From a virus, in the IMG/VR virus record IMGVR_UViG_3300025413_000060, positions 1-39,733 of that record: a DNA stretch of 39,733 nt, one strand, 5' to 3'. The translations under genes were made by a program, and so were the position numbers. This document shows positions 13,204-21,001 of this stretch, in pieces; positions within the stretch are counted from its first letter, which is position 1, and every line of letters begins with the position of its first letter. The notes below the pieces were generated by a model. The model did not search any database. It was not told where the DNA came from and was given only the letters and a program-made list of their open reading frames with translations.

Positions 13204-13418
13204 AGACGAATTTTATTATCAACGGGAAGATACAACTGGTGTTAGTTCCTTCTAATGACCGGGAAAAAGAACTGTTAAAGGAGCTGTGTCAACAACCTGT
13301 AGACATGCAAATGTTTACTAAGCTACAGGTAGGTTTAGATAGCTTTGCAGATGCAATAATTGTAACAACTTCTGCCCCTAAACAAGAAAAGAAATCTGAG
13401 ATAATTATAGAAGTTTAA
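13200..13418 (+). CDS. hypothetical protein, 72 aa
   Basis: From ATG 13200 (ATGA overlap). Beta-alpha pattern: MKTNFIINGKIQLVLVPSND then a helix KELLKELCQQPVDM and a basic tail (KQEKKSEIIIEV). I recognise no family, though the INGKIQLVL..... opening is seen in other small phage proteins. Function unknown. Confidence 0.6.
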   Translation: MKTNFIINGKIQLVLVPSNDREKELLKELCQQPVDMQMFTKLQVGLDSFADAIIVTTSAPKQEKKSEIIIEV

Positions 13419-13443
13419 GATGTAACTTTTAAATAAATAGTTT

Positions 13444-13548
13444 ATGAATACTAACGACCTGAAATTTGAGAGAGTTTATGTATTCTAGTACATTAAAAAA
13501 TGATGGTGGCTGAACAAAAAGCAATAGATAAATTAAGAAGTTTATGAT
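13444..13548 (+). other. two micro-ORFs ahead of the polymerase gene
   Basis: ATG 13444 gives MNTNDLKFERVYVF (stop 13486-13488); ATG 13501 gives MMVAEQKAIDKLRSL and its TGA (13546-13548) overlaps the polymerase ATG as ATGA. The box TAACTTTT, seen ahead of several real genes here, lies 13 bases before the first. They may be small genes or leader peptides; the evidence is placement only. Confidence 0.3.
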
Positions 13549-15088
13549 AACACAACCTAAGATATGGTTCATAGGACCAGTAGCAGAGTATTCAGATGCT
13601 GTACAATATAGTACAATAGAAGAGTGTTATAACTATCTGAAAGACAAGATGGAAATTGGTGAGGATATTGAGACAACTTATAAATTTCCTAAAAATACTT
13701 ATAAAAATGAACAGGTATATTCTCCAGGACTTGATCCATATCTTAGTAAAGTTGTGATGTTACAATTAGGTACTAAAGAACAAGTATTTGTAATTGATAC
13801 CAGATCAGTAGATATCTCAATTTTATTACCATTATGGGGAAATAAGGAAAGATTATGGATTGGTCATAACCTTAAATTTGAGGTAAAGCATTTGTTACAT
13901 AACTATGGCATAATACATCATAAGATTTATGACACAATGCTTGTTGAACAAAATTTAACTAATGGTCTTAGTCTTGGTTATTCTTTAGAAAAACTAGCCG
14001 GTAGGTATTTAGGTATTAAACCAGTAGAAAAGCAAAAAGATCTTTTTGTAGAAGAGGATGAAGATGCAGAATATATAGACAAATCAATTCGTATGGGCTT
14101 TCTTACTATTGGTTCAAAACCATTTACAGAAGAACAGATTTTATATGGTGCTGATGATATTACATATCCTATAGAGATTAAAAAAAAACAAGCTTTAGGG
14201 TATAATGGTTATAAACCTGTACAGGTAAATAATATTGAAAATGAATTTTGTCTTGTATTAGCTGATATAGAACTAAAAGGTATGACATTTGACCAAGAAC
14301 AATGGTTAAAAACATATGAAGAAAATTTAGTAATATACCAGAAAAGAAAAGAAAAACTTGACAAATGGGTAGTAGATAACTTTAAAGAAGACATAAAATT
14401 CTGCTCTGTTCCGGATCTTTTTAATACCAATATACAGTGTACTATAGAGTGGTCTAGTAGTAACCAGGTAATTGTTTTAATGAAAAAACTTGGTTATTGT
14501 CCACAAGAAAAAAGTAAAAGTACTGGTTATGTTGAATATACAGTAGGTGCTAAAGCTCTATTAAAACTATTACCAAGTAAGTACAAAGAAATGTACATGG
14601 ATGATAAAGAAACAGATATTGTAGATCCTAAAAATGATCTTATACTTAACTATCTTTTATTTAAAACATCTGAACAATCTTGTACAACATTTGGTAAAGA
14701 TTTTCTAAAGTATGTTCATCCAATAACTGGTAGATTACATAGTTCTTATCGGCAAATACTTAATACTGGTAGAATGTGTGTAGATGTAGACACTCTCATA
14801 GATACTAATATAGGTTATATACGAATAGGAAATTTGATACCAACTATTGAAGGTGTACTAGAATACCCAGAAGGTATAAAAGCTAAAACACATACTGGGA
14901 AGTATCACCCTATAACACATGGGATAAATAAAGGTGTGGAGGAAATGTACAGAGTAACACTGGAGTCAGGACATGAGATAATTTGCACCATGAATCATAA
15001 ATTCTTAACAGAAAAAGGTTGGTATAGTCTGAAAGAAATAGTATCTTCGCCTACAGAATATACCATACTGTATGATGAAAGTTACTGA
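13544..15088 (+). CDS. DNA polymerase I (family A), N-extein plus N-terminal split intein
   Basis: A 514-residue protein. Residues 1-411 are the 3'-5' exonuclease domain (exo I Asp41-Ile-Glu43; exo II GHNLKFEVKHLL; exo III YGADDITYP) and the start of the polymerase domain, ending LNTGRM. Residues 412-514 are an N-terminal intein: Cys412 (VDVDTLIDTNIGYIRIGNLI, block A) and GHEIICTMNHKFLTEKGW (block B, TxxH). The frame stops at 15088, and the partner half starts at 16037. Splicing in trans would join TGRM to SSKNPNLQNIP, restoring the family sequence TGR.SS.NPNLQNIP. No 5'-3' exonuclease domain. The stop overlaps the next ORF by 17 bases. Confidence 0.93.
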   Translation: MITQPKIWFIGPVAEYSDAVQYSTIEECYNYLKDKMEIGEDIETTYKFPKNTYKNEQVYSPGLDPYLSKVVMLQLGTKEQVFVIDTRSVDISILLPLWGNKERLWIGHNLKFEVKHLLHNYGIIHHKIYDTMLVEQNLTNGLSLGYSLEKLAGRYLGIKPVEKQKDLFVEEDEDAEYIDKSIRMGFLTIGSKPFTEEQILYGADDITYPIEIKKKQALGYNGYKPVQVNNIENEFCLVLADIELKGMTFDQEQWLKTYEENLVIYQKRKEKLDKWVVDNFKEDIKFCSVPDLFNTNIQCTIEWSSSNQVIVLMKKLGYCPQEKSKSTGYVEYTVGAKALLKLLPSKYKEMYMDDKETDIVDPKNDLILNYLLFKTSEQSCTTFGKDFLKYVHPITGRLHSSYRQILNTGRMCVDVDTLIDTNIGYIRIGNLIPTIEGVLEYPEGIKAKTHTGKYHPITHGINKGVEEMYRVTLESGHEIICTMNHKFLTEKGWYSLKEIVSSPTEYTILYDESY

Positions 15089-16058
15089 GTATCCGGAAAT
15101 AGAATACTATAAAGGAAAAACCATAAAAGAAGATGGTAAAGAGTGTCGAAGGACATACCTGACTAAGGAGTTTATAGACAAGACCTATATACAACTAGGT
15201 ATGTCCTTCGATCAAATTAAAGAGTACTATAGAATATCATACAAGATATTCTACTACTCCTATAAAAAATGGTATACGGTACAAGACAGAAAGAAAATAG
15301 GAGGAGGTAAGATAGCAATAAGTCAAAGAAATAGAAACTCTAATAGGTTCAATGCAGGAAAACCAAAACAGGTAATACCGAAAGATATTCTATTAAATTA
15401 TATAGAAAAGAAATACTCTATAGAGAAAATGGCATGTCTGCAAAAAGTAGCTCCCCAAACAGTAAAAAAGAACCTAGAGTACTATGAAATAACCAAAGAT
15501 ATTGTAAAGTATGGAGTAGACTATGAAAGAGTAATAACAGCTAAGGCAATAGATGAAATACTAGGTACTAATATAATGAAGGGTATAGAAAAAGCAAATA
15601 CTGACATACTATCTCCAGAAGTAGAGCAAATGTTAGAAGATATAAATATAGCTCAACTAAGACTAAATCAATTAATATTAACACTAAAGAAAACCAGACT
15701 CTGTATAATGGGAAGGTTCTCTAGAAGAGGACTAGCACCAAGTAAAACATATAAGCTACCTACTAGTCAAACAAATAAACTGGCGTATGACATCCTAGAA
15801 GAACTGGAGTATGAAGCAGAGTGTGAATATCAAATAGAAAATAAATTCTACGACTTCCGTATAATAGATACAAATATTCTAATAGAAATAGATGCAGAAG
15901 GATATCATAGAACAGAGGCACAGATAAGTAACGATGTATATAAAACAGAGTTGGCTAGAAAAAAAGGATACAAAATACTAAGGGTAGTGACAAGTAAAAA
16001 TGATAAACGAGTAACACTAAAAAGAAAAATAGAGACATGTATAAAGCAGCTAAAATAG
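15072..16058 (+). CDS. Vsr-like (EDxHD-type) homing endonuclease between split-intein halves
   Basis: A 328-residue basic protein. The N-terminal two-thirds hold helix-turn-helix-like repeats (QLGMSFDQIKEYYRISYKIF; EKKYSIEKMACLQKVAPQTV). The C-terminal ~85 residues resemble Vsr/DUF559 nucleases: ECEYQIENKFYDFRIID, then LIEIDAEGYHRTEAQISNDV, KTELARKKGYKILRVV, with the acidic and His residues of the EDxHD metal site. It overlaps the upstream half by 17 bases and the downstream half by 22 and lies in another frame, so it is a free-standing protein. This arrangement matches the 'fractured genes' described with this endonuclease family (I-Bth0305I type). Confidence 0.85.
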   Translation: MMKVTEYPEIEYYKGKTIKEDGKECRRTYLTKEFIDKTYIQLGMSFDQIKEYYRISYKIFYYSYKKWYTVQDRKKIGGGKIAISQRNRNSNRFNAGKPKQVIPKDILLNYIEKKYSIEKMACLQKVAPQTVKKNLEYYEITKDIVKYGVDYERVITAKAIDEILGTNIMKGIEKANTDILSPEVEQMLEDINIAQLRLNQLILTLKKTRLCIMGRFSRRGLAPSKTYKLPTSQTNKLAYDILEELEYEAECEYQIENKFYDFRIIDTNILIEIDAEGYHRTEAQISNDVYKTELARKKGYKILRVVTSKNDKRVTLKRKIETCIKQLK

Positions 16059-17095
16059 CCAAAATAGAGAAAATGGGCAAAAGGGTAGTGGCTGATATAA
16101 CTGTAGAAAATGATCATTCCTATATAGGCAATGGAATAGTGTGCCATAACAGTAGTAAAAATCCAAATCTTCAAAATATCCCTGCTGATGTAAATTACAG
16201 AAAGGCATTTGTTGCACCTGAAGGTTATTCTTTACTTAATGCCGATTATAGTTCACAAGAATCAAGAGTACTTGCAGAGGTATCTGGTGATGCTGCTATG
16301 ATCAGTTTTTTTAATGATGGACACCCAATACATGGAGAAGACTACCATAGTTTTACTGCTACCAAGATGTTCTCTTTAATGAGAAATGAACCGGATCTTA
16401 TAGTATCTAAAAAAACACATCCGGAAGAAAGGAATGCTGCTAAAAGTATCTCATTTAAAATTGCATACGGTGGTTCTGCTTATACTTTGAAAGATGATTT
16501 TGGTGTAGAAGAAGAAGTAGCACAAGAGTTTATTGATAGCTATATGAAAGCTTTTCCTGCATTAGATAATTATTTTAAATCCGGAAGAGAAAAAGCTGTA
16601 AAAAAAGGCTATGTAGACATTATACCAGATAGGAGATATTGGGAACCAGATTTTAAAAAAATGAAAGAACTTGTTGAAAAAGCCTGGTCATTTTATCCTA
16701 GTAATTATAAAGATCTTTCACAGGAAGCAAAACAAGAAGTAAAAGAAAAAATCAATAAAGAACATCCAGAGATAAAAAAATATTGGAGTGAATATTTTTC
16801 CCTTAAAGGTAGCTTAGAAAGATGTAGTCAAAATTATCCTATACAAGGTTTAAGTGGATCACAAACAAAAATGGCCGGTGTATTATTTAGACGATACCAA
16901 TTAGAAAATAATCTAAGAGATACTGTATATCTTACATCACTTGTCCATGATGAGTGTCTTGCAGAAACTAAAGAAGAATTTGCAGAACAAGGACTAAAAT
17001 TACTAGAGGAAAAGATGATTGAAGGTGCTAATTTATTTTGCAAAAATGTAAAAATGGGGGCATCTGGAAATGTCTGTATTTACTGGTCACACTAG
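16037..17095 (+). CDS. DNA polymerase I (family A), C-terminal split intein plus C-extein
   Basis: Residues 1-38 are a C-terminal intein: VVADITVENDHSYIGNGI (block F) and VCHN ending at Asn38 (block G), followed by Ser39 as +1 nucleophile. Residues 39-352 are the polymerase palm and fingers: motif A LLNADYSSQESRVLAEVSGD, motif B RNAAKSISFKIAYG (Arg, Lys, Phe, Tyr-Gly of the O helix), motif C LVHDEC. Residues after motif B contain an insertion rich in Lys/Glu. The ligated enzyme would be 725 residues (411+314). The gene is useless without its partner at 13544. Confidence 0.93.
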   Translation: MYKAAKIAKIEKMGKRVVADITVENDHSYIGNGIVCHNSSKNPNLQNIPADVNYRKAFVAPEGYSLLNADYSSQESRVLAEVSGDAAMISFFNDGHPIHGEDYHSFTATKMFSLMRNEPDLIVSKKTHPEERNAAKSISFKIAYGGSAYTLKDDFGVEEEVAQEFIDSYMKAFPALDNYFKSGREKAVKKGYVDIIPDRRYWEPDFKKMKELVEKAWSFYPSNYKDLSQEAKQEVKEKINKEHPEIKKYWSEYFSLKGSLERCSQNYPIQGLSGSQTKMAGVLFRRYQLENNLRDTVYLTSLVHDECLAETKEEFAEQGLKLLEEKMIEGANLFCKNVKMGASGNVCIYWSH

Positions 17096-17159
17096 TAAAA
17101 AATAGTACAAAATGTCTTTATTTTAAGAAACATTTTTCGTAAATTTATAAACTCGTTTT

Positions 17160-17633
17160 ATGGTAAATTTACCGCAGTTTAACAACATTAAAGCTTTCTT
17201 AAAGAACAATCCTGATGGTGGTTACGAGGACTGGCACAAACAATACAGACCAGTTCGACAGAAGAAGGCAGAAGACGATTATCCCGAAGCGTTTCAAGAA
17301 TGGTGGTGCACATTTCCGGCAAGTATGAACTTCATGTTCAAAGGTCGAAAGTTTATCGGCACTAGAGGTCTGAGAGACAAGAAAGAAGAAACCTTCAAAG
17401 CATATAACGAGGCAAAAAAAGCAGCAGGATTTACTGATGAAGAAATGCTGTATTGCCTCAAGGTAGAAATAGAGTTGAGGAAGGTAGCAAGTTACAACCA
17501 TAAAGATCCTAAGTACAATGACTTTCAATACATGAAAGCAACTGTTGCTTATCTTAATGGTGGTAAGTTTAAGTATTACAAAGATGAGGAGTTAAAGGAG
17601 CTTTCAGATGATATAGAATCAAACAGTGCATAA
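17160..17633 (+). CDS. hypothetical protein upstream of DnaB, possible helicase loader
   Basis: A 157-residue basic protein containing PEAFQEWWCTFPASMNFMFK and GRKFIGTRGLRDKKEETFKA, then helices DEEMLYCLKVEIELRKVASY and YMKATVAYLNGGKF. The layout (FxxWW..FP... then A...YL..G.FK) resembles phage replication-initiation or helicase-loader proteins that sit before dnaB. Its stop overlaps the dnaB start (TAATG), consistent with coupled production. The loader role is inference from context. Confidence 0.6.
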   Translation: MVNLPQFNNIKAFLKNNPDGGYEDWHKQYRPVRQKKAEDDYPEAFQEWWCTFPASMNFMFKGRKFIGTRGLRDKKEETFKAYNEAKKAAGFTDEEMLYCLKVEIELRKVASYNHKDPKYNDFQYMKATVAYLNGGKFKYYKDEELKELSDDIESNSA

Positions 17634-18079
17634 TGAGTTTATCGGAACAATTACATAAGGAGATTGAGAATGGCAGAAATGGCAAAGCTGGTATCATACC
17701 TGTAGAGTATAATAGAGTTGGTGATTATATTGAGATTGCCAAGAATACTACTTATGTTGTTGGTGGTGAGACTTCTTGTTTTACTGGTGAGCAACTTATC
17801 CATACAGAAAAAGGTGTTTTACCAATATCGGAAATAAAAATTGGTGATAAAGTACTTTCTTATAACGTAAATAAAAAAATAAATGAATATAAGATAGTTA
17901 CAAATACTGTTACAAATCCGACACATGTTGATAAATTACTTTGTATAAAAATGAAAGATGGTACAGTTATTAAAGTAACTGAAAATCATGAATTTTTTAC
18001 TGGGGAAAAGTTTGTGAAAATCAAAGATTTATTACTATCTTTGCAACATGAAACAATGGAAAAGAGTACCGGGTTATAG
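17633..18079 (+). CDS. DnaB-like replicative helicase, N-extein plus N-terminal split intein
   Basis: A 148-residue protein. Residues 1-48 are the start of a RecA-like helicase core ending TTYVVGGETS, the first half of the Walker A loop. Residues 49-148 are an N-terminal intein: Cys49 in CFTGEQLIHTEKGVLPISEI (block A), then GTVIKVTENHEFFTGEKF (block B, TENH). The partner is at 18575. Splicing in trans would give GGETS-SGKSTLAQD, i.e. the Walker A GETSSGKS. The N-terminal DnaB domain is absent. The end overlaps the HNH ORF by 32 bases. Confidence 0.92.
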   Translation: MSLSEQLHKEIENGRNGKAGIIPVEYNRVGDYIEIAKNTTYVVGGETSCFTGEQLIHTEKGVLPISEIKIGDKVLSYNVNKKINEYKIVTNTVTNPTHVDKLLCIKMKDGTVIKVTENHEFFTGEKFVKIKDLLLSLQHETMEKSTGL

Positions 18080-18593
18080 TAAATATGAGGCAAGTATTGA
18101 CGGTGAAATAAAAACTTTCAATTGGAAAAATAAAGGAATTGAAAAAATAATGAAACCTGCATTAGACAATTGTGGTTATTTAAGAACTGTTCTTTATAAT
18201 GATGATGGAATTGCAAAAACGGTAAAAGTTCATAGAATAATAGCAATGACTTTTATTGATAACCCGGAAAACAAATCTCAAGTTAATCATATCAATCACA
18301 TAAGATCAGATAACAGAGTACATAATTTAGAATGGTGTACAAATAGTGAAAATCAGAAATGGTCATACACTTGTAGAAGAAGAAATATAACAGGTGAAAG
18401 AAATCCTCACACTAATTTAAAAGATGAAGATGTGATACAGATGAGAAAGTTGTGGAAACATGGTAGAAAAAACAAGTATGATGAGAACGGTCAGTTGTGT
18501 ATGACAAGAAAAGAACTTGCTGACACGTTTGGAACTACAGTTGATGTTGTTAAAAATATAATACAAAAAAGAACATGGAAGCATCTGTTATAA
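18048..18593 (+). CDS. NUMOD4-HNH homing endonuclease between split-intein halves
   Basis: A 181-residue protein. Residues ~3-25 (QWKRVPGYSKYEASIDGEIK) form a NUMOD4 motif. HNH follows: VHRIIAMTFIDNPENKSQVN, HINHIRSDNRVHNLEWCTNS. The C-terminal part (KDEDVIQMRKLWKHG; TRKELADTFGTTVDVVKNII) is a helix-turn-helix DNA-binding end. It overlaps the upstream helicase half by 32 bases and the downstream half by 19, in a different frame. It is unrelated to the endonuclease in the polymerase gene, although its placement is the same. Confidence 0.9.
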   Translation: MKQWKRVPGYSKYEASIDGEIKTFNWKNKGIEKIMKPALDNCGYLRTVLYNDDGIAKTVKVHRIIAMTFIDNPENKSQVNHINHIRSDNRVHNLEWCTNSENQKWSYTCRRRNITGERNPHTNLKDEDVIQMRKLWKHGRKNKYDENGQLCMTRKELADTFGTTVDVVKNIIQKRTWKHLL

Positions 18594-19681
18594 ATCTTAA
18601 AGATATTGTTTCATTTGAAGAAATTCCTTATGAAACAACATATGATATATCAGTAGAAGATAATAACAACTTCTATTTGGCAACACAAAAAGATCCAATA
18701 TTAGTACACAACTCAGGTAAATCTACATTGGCCCAGGATATGTTTATGATCCGTCCTATTGAGTGGTATCTGAAGAATAAGAATGATGACATCAAGTTGT
18801 CTATCATCCTATTCGGCATGGAGCGTAAAATGTACCAATATAGTGCAAGGTGGTTAGCAAGAAAGATATTTACAGAACAGGGTATTCCTATTCCTCCAAA
18901 GAAAGTATTAAGTAGACACAAGAATTTTAAAATGACCGACCAGGAATACATGCTGGTAAAGGAACACTACAAAATACTTGATGAGTGGGAAAAAGATAAT
19001 CTTCTTGTTGCATTTGAAGGTAGTAAGAATCCTTCTGGTATATCAATGTACCTTGAGCAGTTTGCAAGAAAGCATGGAACTATTATAGACAAGGATAAGA
19101 ATGACAAATCAATGGAAAACATATTGGCAGGTAGACAGTATGTACCAAATCATCCTAATCATATTGTCCTTGTAATAGTTGACCATATTGGTATACTTTC
19201 ACCTGAGAAAGATTTAGATAAATCTAAAGGTCAAATAGATAAGTTCAGCAAAGTAATGAGAGAAGCTCGTGATGTTTATGGTTTCTCTCCAGTTATTGTA
19301 CAACAGTTAAACAGAAGTTTATCAGATGTTACAAGATTAAAACTTGGTGATCTTGCTCCAAAACTAAGTGACTTTGCTGATTCATCTCAGACACAACATG
19401 ATGCAGATGTAGTACTTGCTTTATTTGAGCCGTACAGACATATAGTAGGTGACCTTGATGGGCATAAAGAGAATGGTTATGCACTAAAAGGTTTTAGAGA
19501 TGAACATTTCAAAACTTACTACAGATCATTACACATTTTAAAAAACTCCTTTGGTACAAGTGGTGTACAGTTTCCTATGGCATTACATCCAGAGTATGGA
19601 ATATTTGCAACACTCCCTCGCATAAAAGAAACTAAGGATACTATATATGAACAAGTAACATCAGGAGCTTATTTTCTCTAA
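18575..19681 (+). CDS. DnaB-like replicative helicase, C-terminal split intein plus C-extein
   Basis: Residues 1-46 are a C-terminal intein: TTYDISVEDNNNFYLATQ (block F) and ILVHN ending at Asn46, with Ser47 as +1. Residues 47-368 complete the helicase: SGKSTLAQD (rest of Walker A), LSIILFGMERK, VLVIVDHIGIL (Walker B), PVIVQQLNR (motif with Gln and Asn), and DADVVLALFEPYRH. It ends in a tail ITEKD-less KETKDTIYEQVTSGAYFL. The ligated protein would be 370 residues, a DnaB C-terminal ATPase core only. Confidence 0.92.
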   Translation: MEASVINLKDIVSFEEIPYETTYDISVEDNNNFYLATQKDPILVHNSGKSTLAQDMFMIRPIEWYLKNKNDDIKLSIILFGMERKMYQYSARWLARKIFTEQGIPIPPKKVLSRHKNFKMTDQEYMLVKEHYKILDEWEKDNLLVAFEGSKNPSGISMYLEQFARKHGTIIDKDKNDKSMENILAGRQYVPNHPNHIVLVIVDHIGILSPEKDLDKSKGQIDKFSKVMREARDVYGFSPVIVQQLNRSLSDVTRLKLGDLAPKLSDFADSSQTQHDADVVLALFEPYRHIVGDLDGHKENGYALKGFRDEHFKTYYRSLHILKNSFGTSGVQFPMALHPEYGIFATLPRIKETKDTIYEQVTSGAYFL

Positions 19682-19700
19682 CAATAAAAAACAAAACAAA

Positions 19701-20069
19701 ATGGAAATAAAAATAGAAGATTATTTATCTTCAGATGATATTAAACAGATAGCTATAGATGAGGTTAAAAAACATGTTAAAAATTCTATAGGAGAAGTAT
19801 CAGTATCATCAGATAGGGGTTTAGTACTAATAAAAACACTGGCTAAAACACTAGCTAAAGATGGTATACAAGAACTTATTCCTGATTTTAAAGACTTATT
19901 AAGTCAACATATAGAATCTACTATAAAAGAAATAAAATTATCAGAGTTTTTTGCTCATTCTTATGGTTGGCAAAGTACAGGCAATAAAGTATTAAATGAA
20001 GTACTTTCTAATAATAAGTCATTATTAGATGCTAAGGTAAAAGAAATTTTTAAACCATATGATAAATAA
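19701..20069 (+). CDS. hypothetical protein, 122 aa
   Basis: From ATG 19701 with leader AAAACAAAACAAA. Helical and Lys-rich; residues ~40-70 hold two near-repeats LIKTLAKTLAKDGIQEL. Contains HSYGWQSTGNKVLNEVLSNN. No membrane segment or known motif. It follows dnaB in the same direction and may be part of the replication operon. Function unknown. Confidence 0.6.
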   Translation: MEIKIEDYLSSDDIKQIAIDEVKKHVKNSIGEVSVSSDRGLVLIKTLAKTLAKDGIQELIPDFKDLLSQHIESTIKEIKLSEFFAHSYGWQSTGNKVLNEVLSNNKSLLDAKVKEIFKPYDK

Positions 20070-20075
20070 ACTAAA

Positions 20076-20237
20076 ATGGATTACAAAGAAGAGAAAAGAG
20101 TAAGTGAAGCTGTTAATACAATAGATTGGCTTAAAGATAGAGTAGAAGAACTTGAAGCAGAAAATGAAAAACTTAACCAGCTAAATGATGACCTTGAGTA
20201 CCAAATAGGTGTACTTAGAGGTACAGAACAACCGTAA
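20076..20237 (+). CDS. small coiled-coil protein, 53 aa
   Basis: From ATG 20076 (leader ACTAAA) to TAA 20235-20237. Residues ~16-46 form a clear coiled coil (IDWLKDRVEELEAENEKLNQ then LNDDLEYQIG). Acidic overall. It fills the gap between the flanking genes. Function unknown. Confidence 0.6.
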   Translation: MDYKEEKRVSEAVNTIDWLKDRVEELEAENEKLNQLNDDLEYQIGVLRGTEQP

Positions 20238-20253
20238 CCAATTAATCAATTAT

Positions 20254-20970
20254 ATGAGTACAGAAAAAGGTACAGGGCAGAAAGAGTCACCTGTATTAGA
20301 GAGGACGTTTTACAGTAAAATTGCAATCGTTGGACCTACTGGTACCGGAAAGTCATATTTGTCTAAAACAGTAGACAGAGAAACTACTGGTTACATCAAT
20401 ATGGAAAGGAAACCATTGCCGTTTAAAGATGGTGGACCGTTTAAGCATATGGGTATGCCAAAGAATTGGCCATCATTCAAGGCTAATCTTGAGAAGTATG
20501 GAGCAGATCCTACCATTAAGAGAATAATCATTGATAGTCAAACAATGGCATTCAATAGCTTGAATAAGGAAATGTCTGTAAACTTTACTGGTTTTGATAT
20601 CTACAAGAATTACAATCGTCAGGTGTATGAGTACATTGAAATTCTCAAGAACATTGAGAAAGACATTATTGTATTCTCACATGATGAATGGCTCAAGGTA
20701 GAAGGTGAAGGCAAGAAAAGAATGATGTCAGTACATGGCAAGGAGTTCGAGTCAAAATTAGAGCAACATTTTACTACTGTTCTCTATACAGGAAGCAGAA
20801 TGAAAGATGGTAAACCACAGTATTTTCTTCGCACATTTGAACAAGATACAACAACAAAGGTACCTGAAGGCATGTTCCCGGATAAAAATGGAGATAACCT
20901 GTTAGAAATACCAAACGATGGTAAGTACATTTTTGATTGTACTGAAGCTTACTATTCTATTCAAAAATAA
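20254..20970 (+). CDS. AAA-family phage nucleotide-binding protein (Sak4-like)
   Basis: I choose ATG 20254 (MSTEKGTGQK), since an upstream frame-mate at 20209 would lie inside the coiled-coil gene. A 238-residue P-loop ATPase: Walker A GPTGTGKS (residues 27-34), Walker B RIIIDS (90-95), then DIIVFSHDEWL as a sensor strand. The size and order fit AAA_24/Sak4-type phage annealing-recombination ATPases (RecA-like core without DNA-binding domains). The next gene encodes a putative SSB, the usual partner of Sak4. Such a pair also occurs in crAss-like phages. Recombination role inferred. Confidence 0.75.
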   Translation: MSTEKGTGQKESPVLERTFYSKIAIVGPTGTGKSYLSKTVDRETTGYINMERKPLPFKDGGPFKHMGMPKNWPSFKANLEKYGADPTIKRIIIDSQTMAFNSLNKEMSVNFTGFDIYKNYNRQVYEYIEILKNIEKDIIVFSHDEWLKVEGEGKKRMMSVHGKEFESKLEQHFTTVLYTGSRMKDGKPQYFLRTFEQDTTTKVPEGMFPDKNGDNLLEIPNDGKYIFDCTEAYYSIQK

Positions 20971-21001
20971 GTATCAATTTTAATTACGTAAAACAAAAAG
21001 T

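Noticed and set aside
13544-17095. Sequencing frameshifts as the cause of the split polymerase
   Set aside because: The middle ORF is a complete endonuclease with overlapping coupled starts, the helicase shows the same arrangement, and the intein halves have intact terminal motifs.
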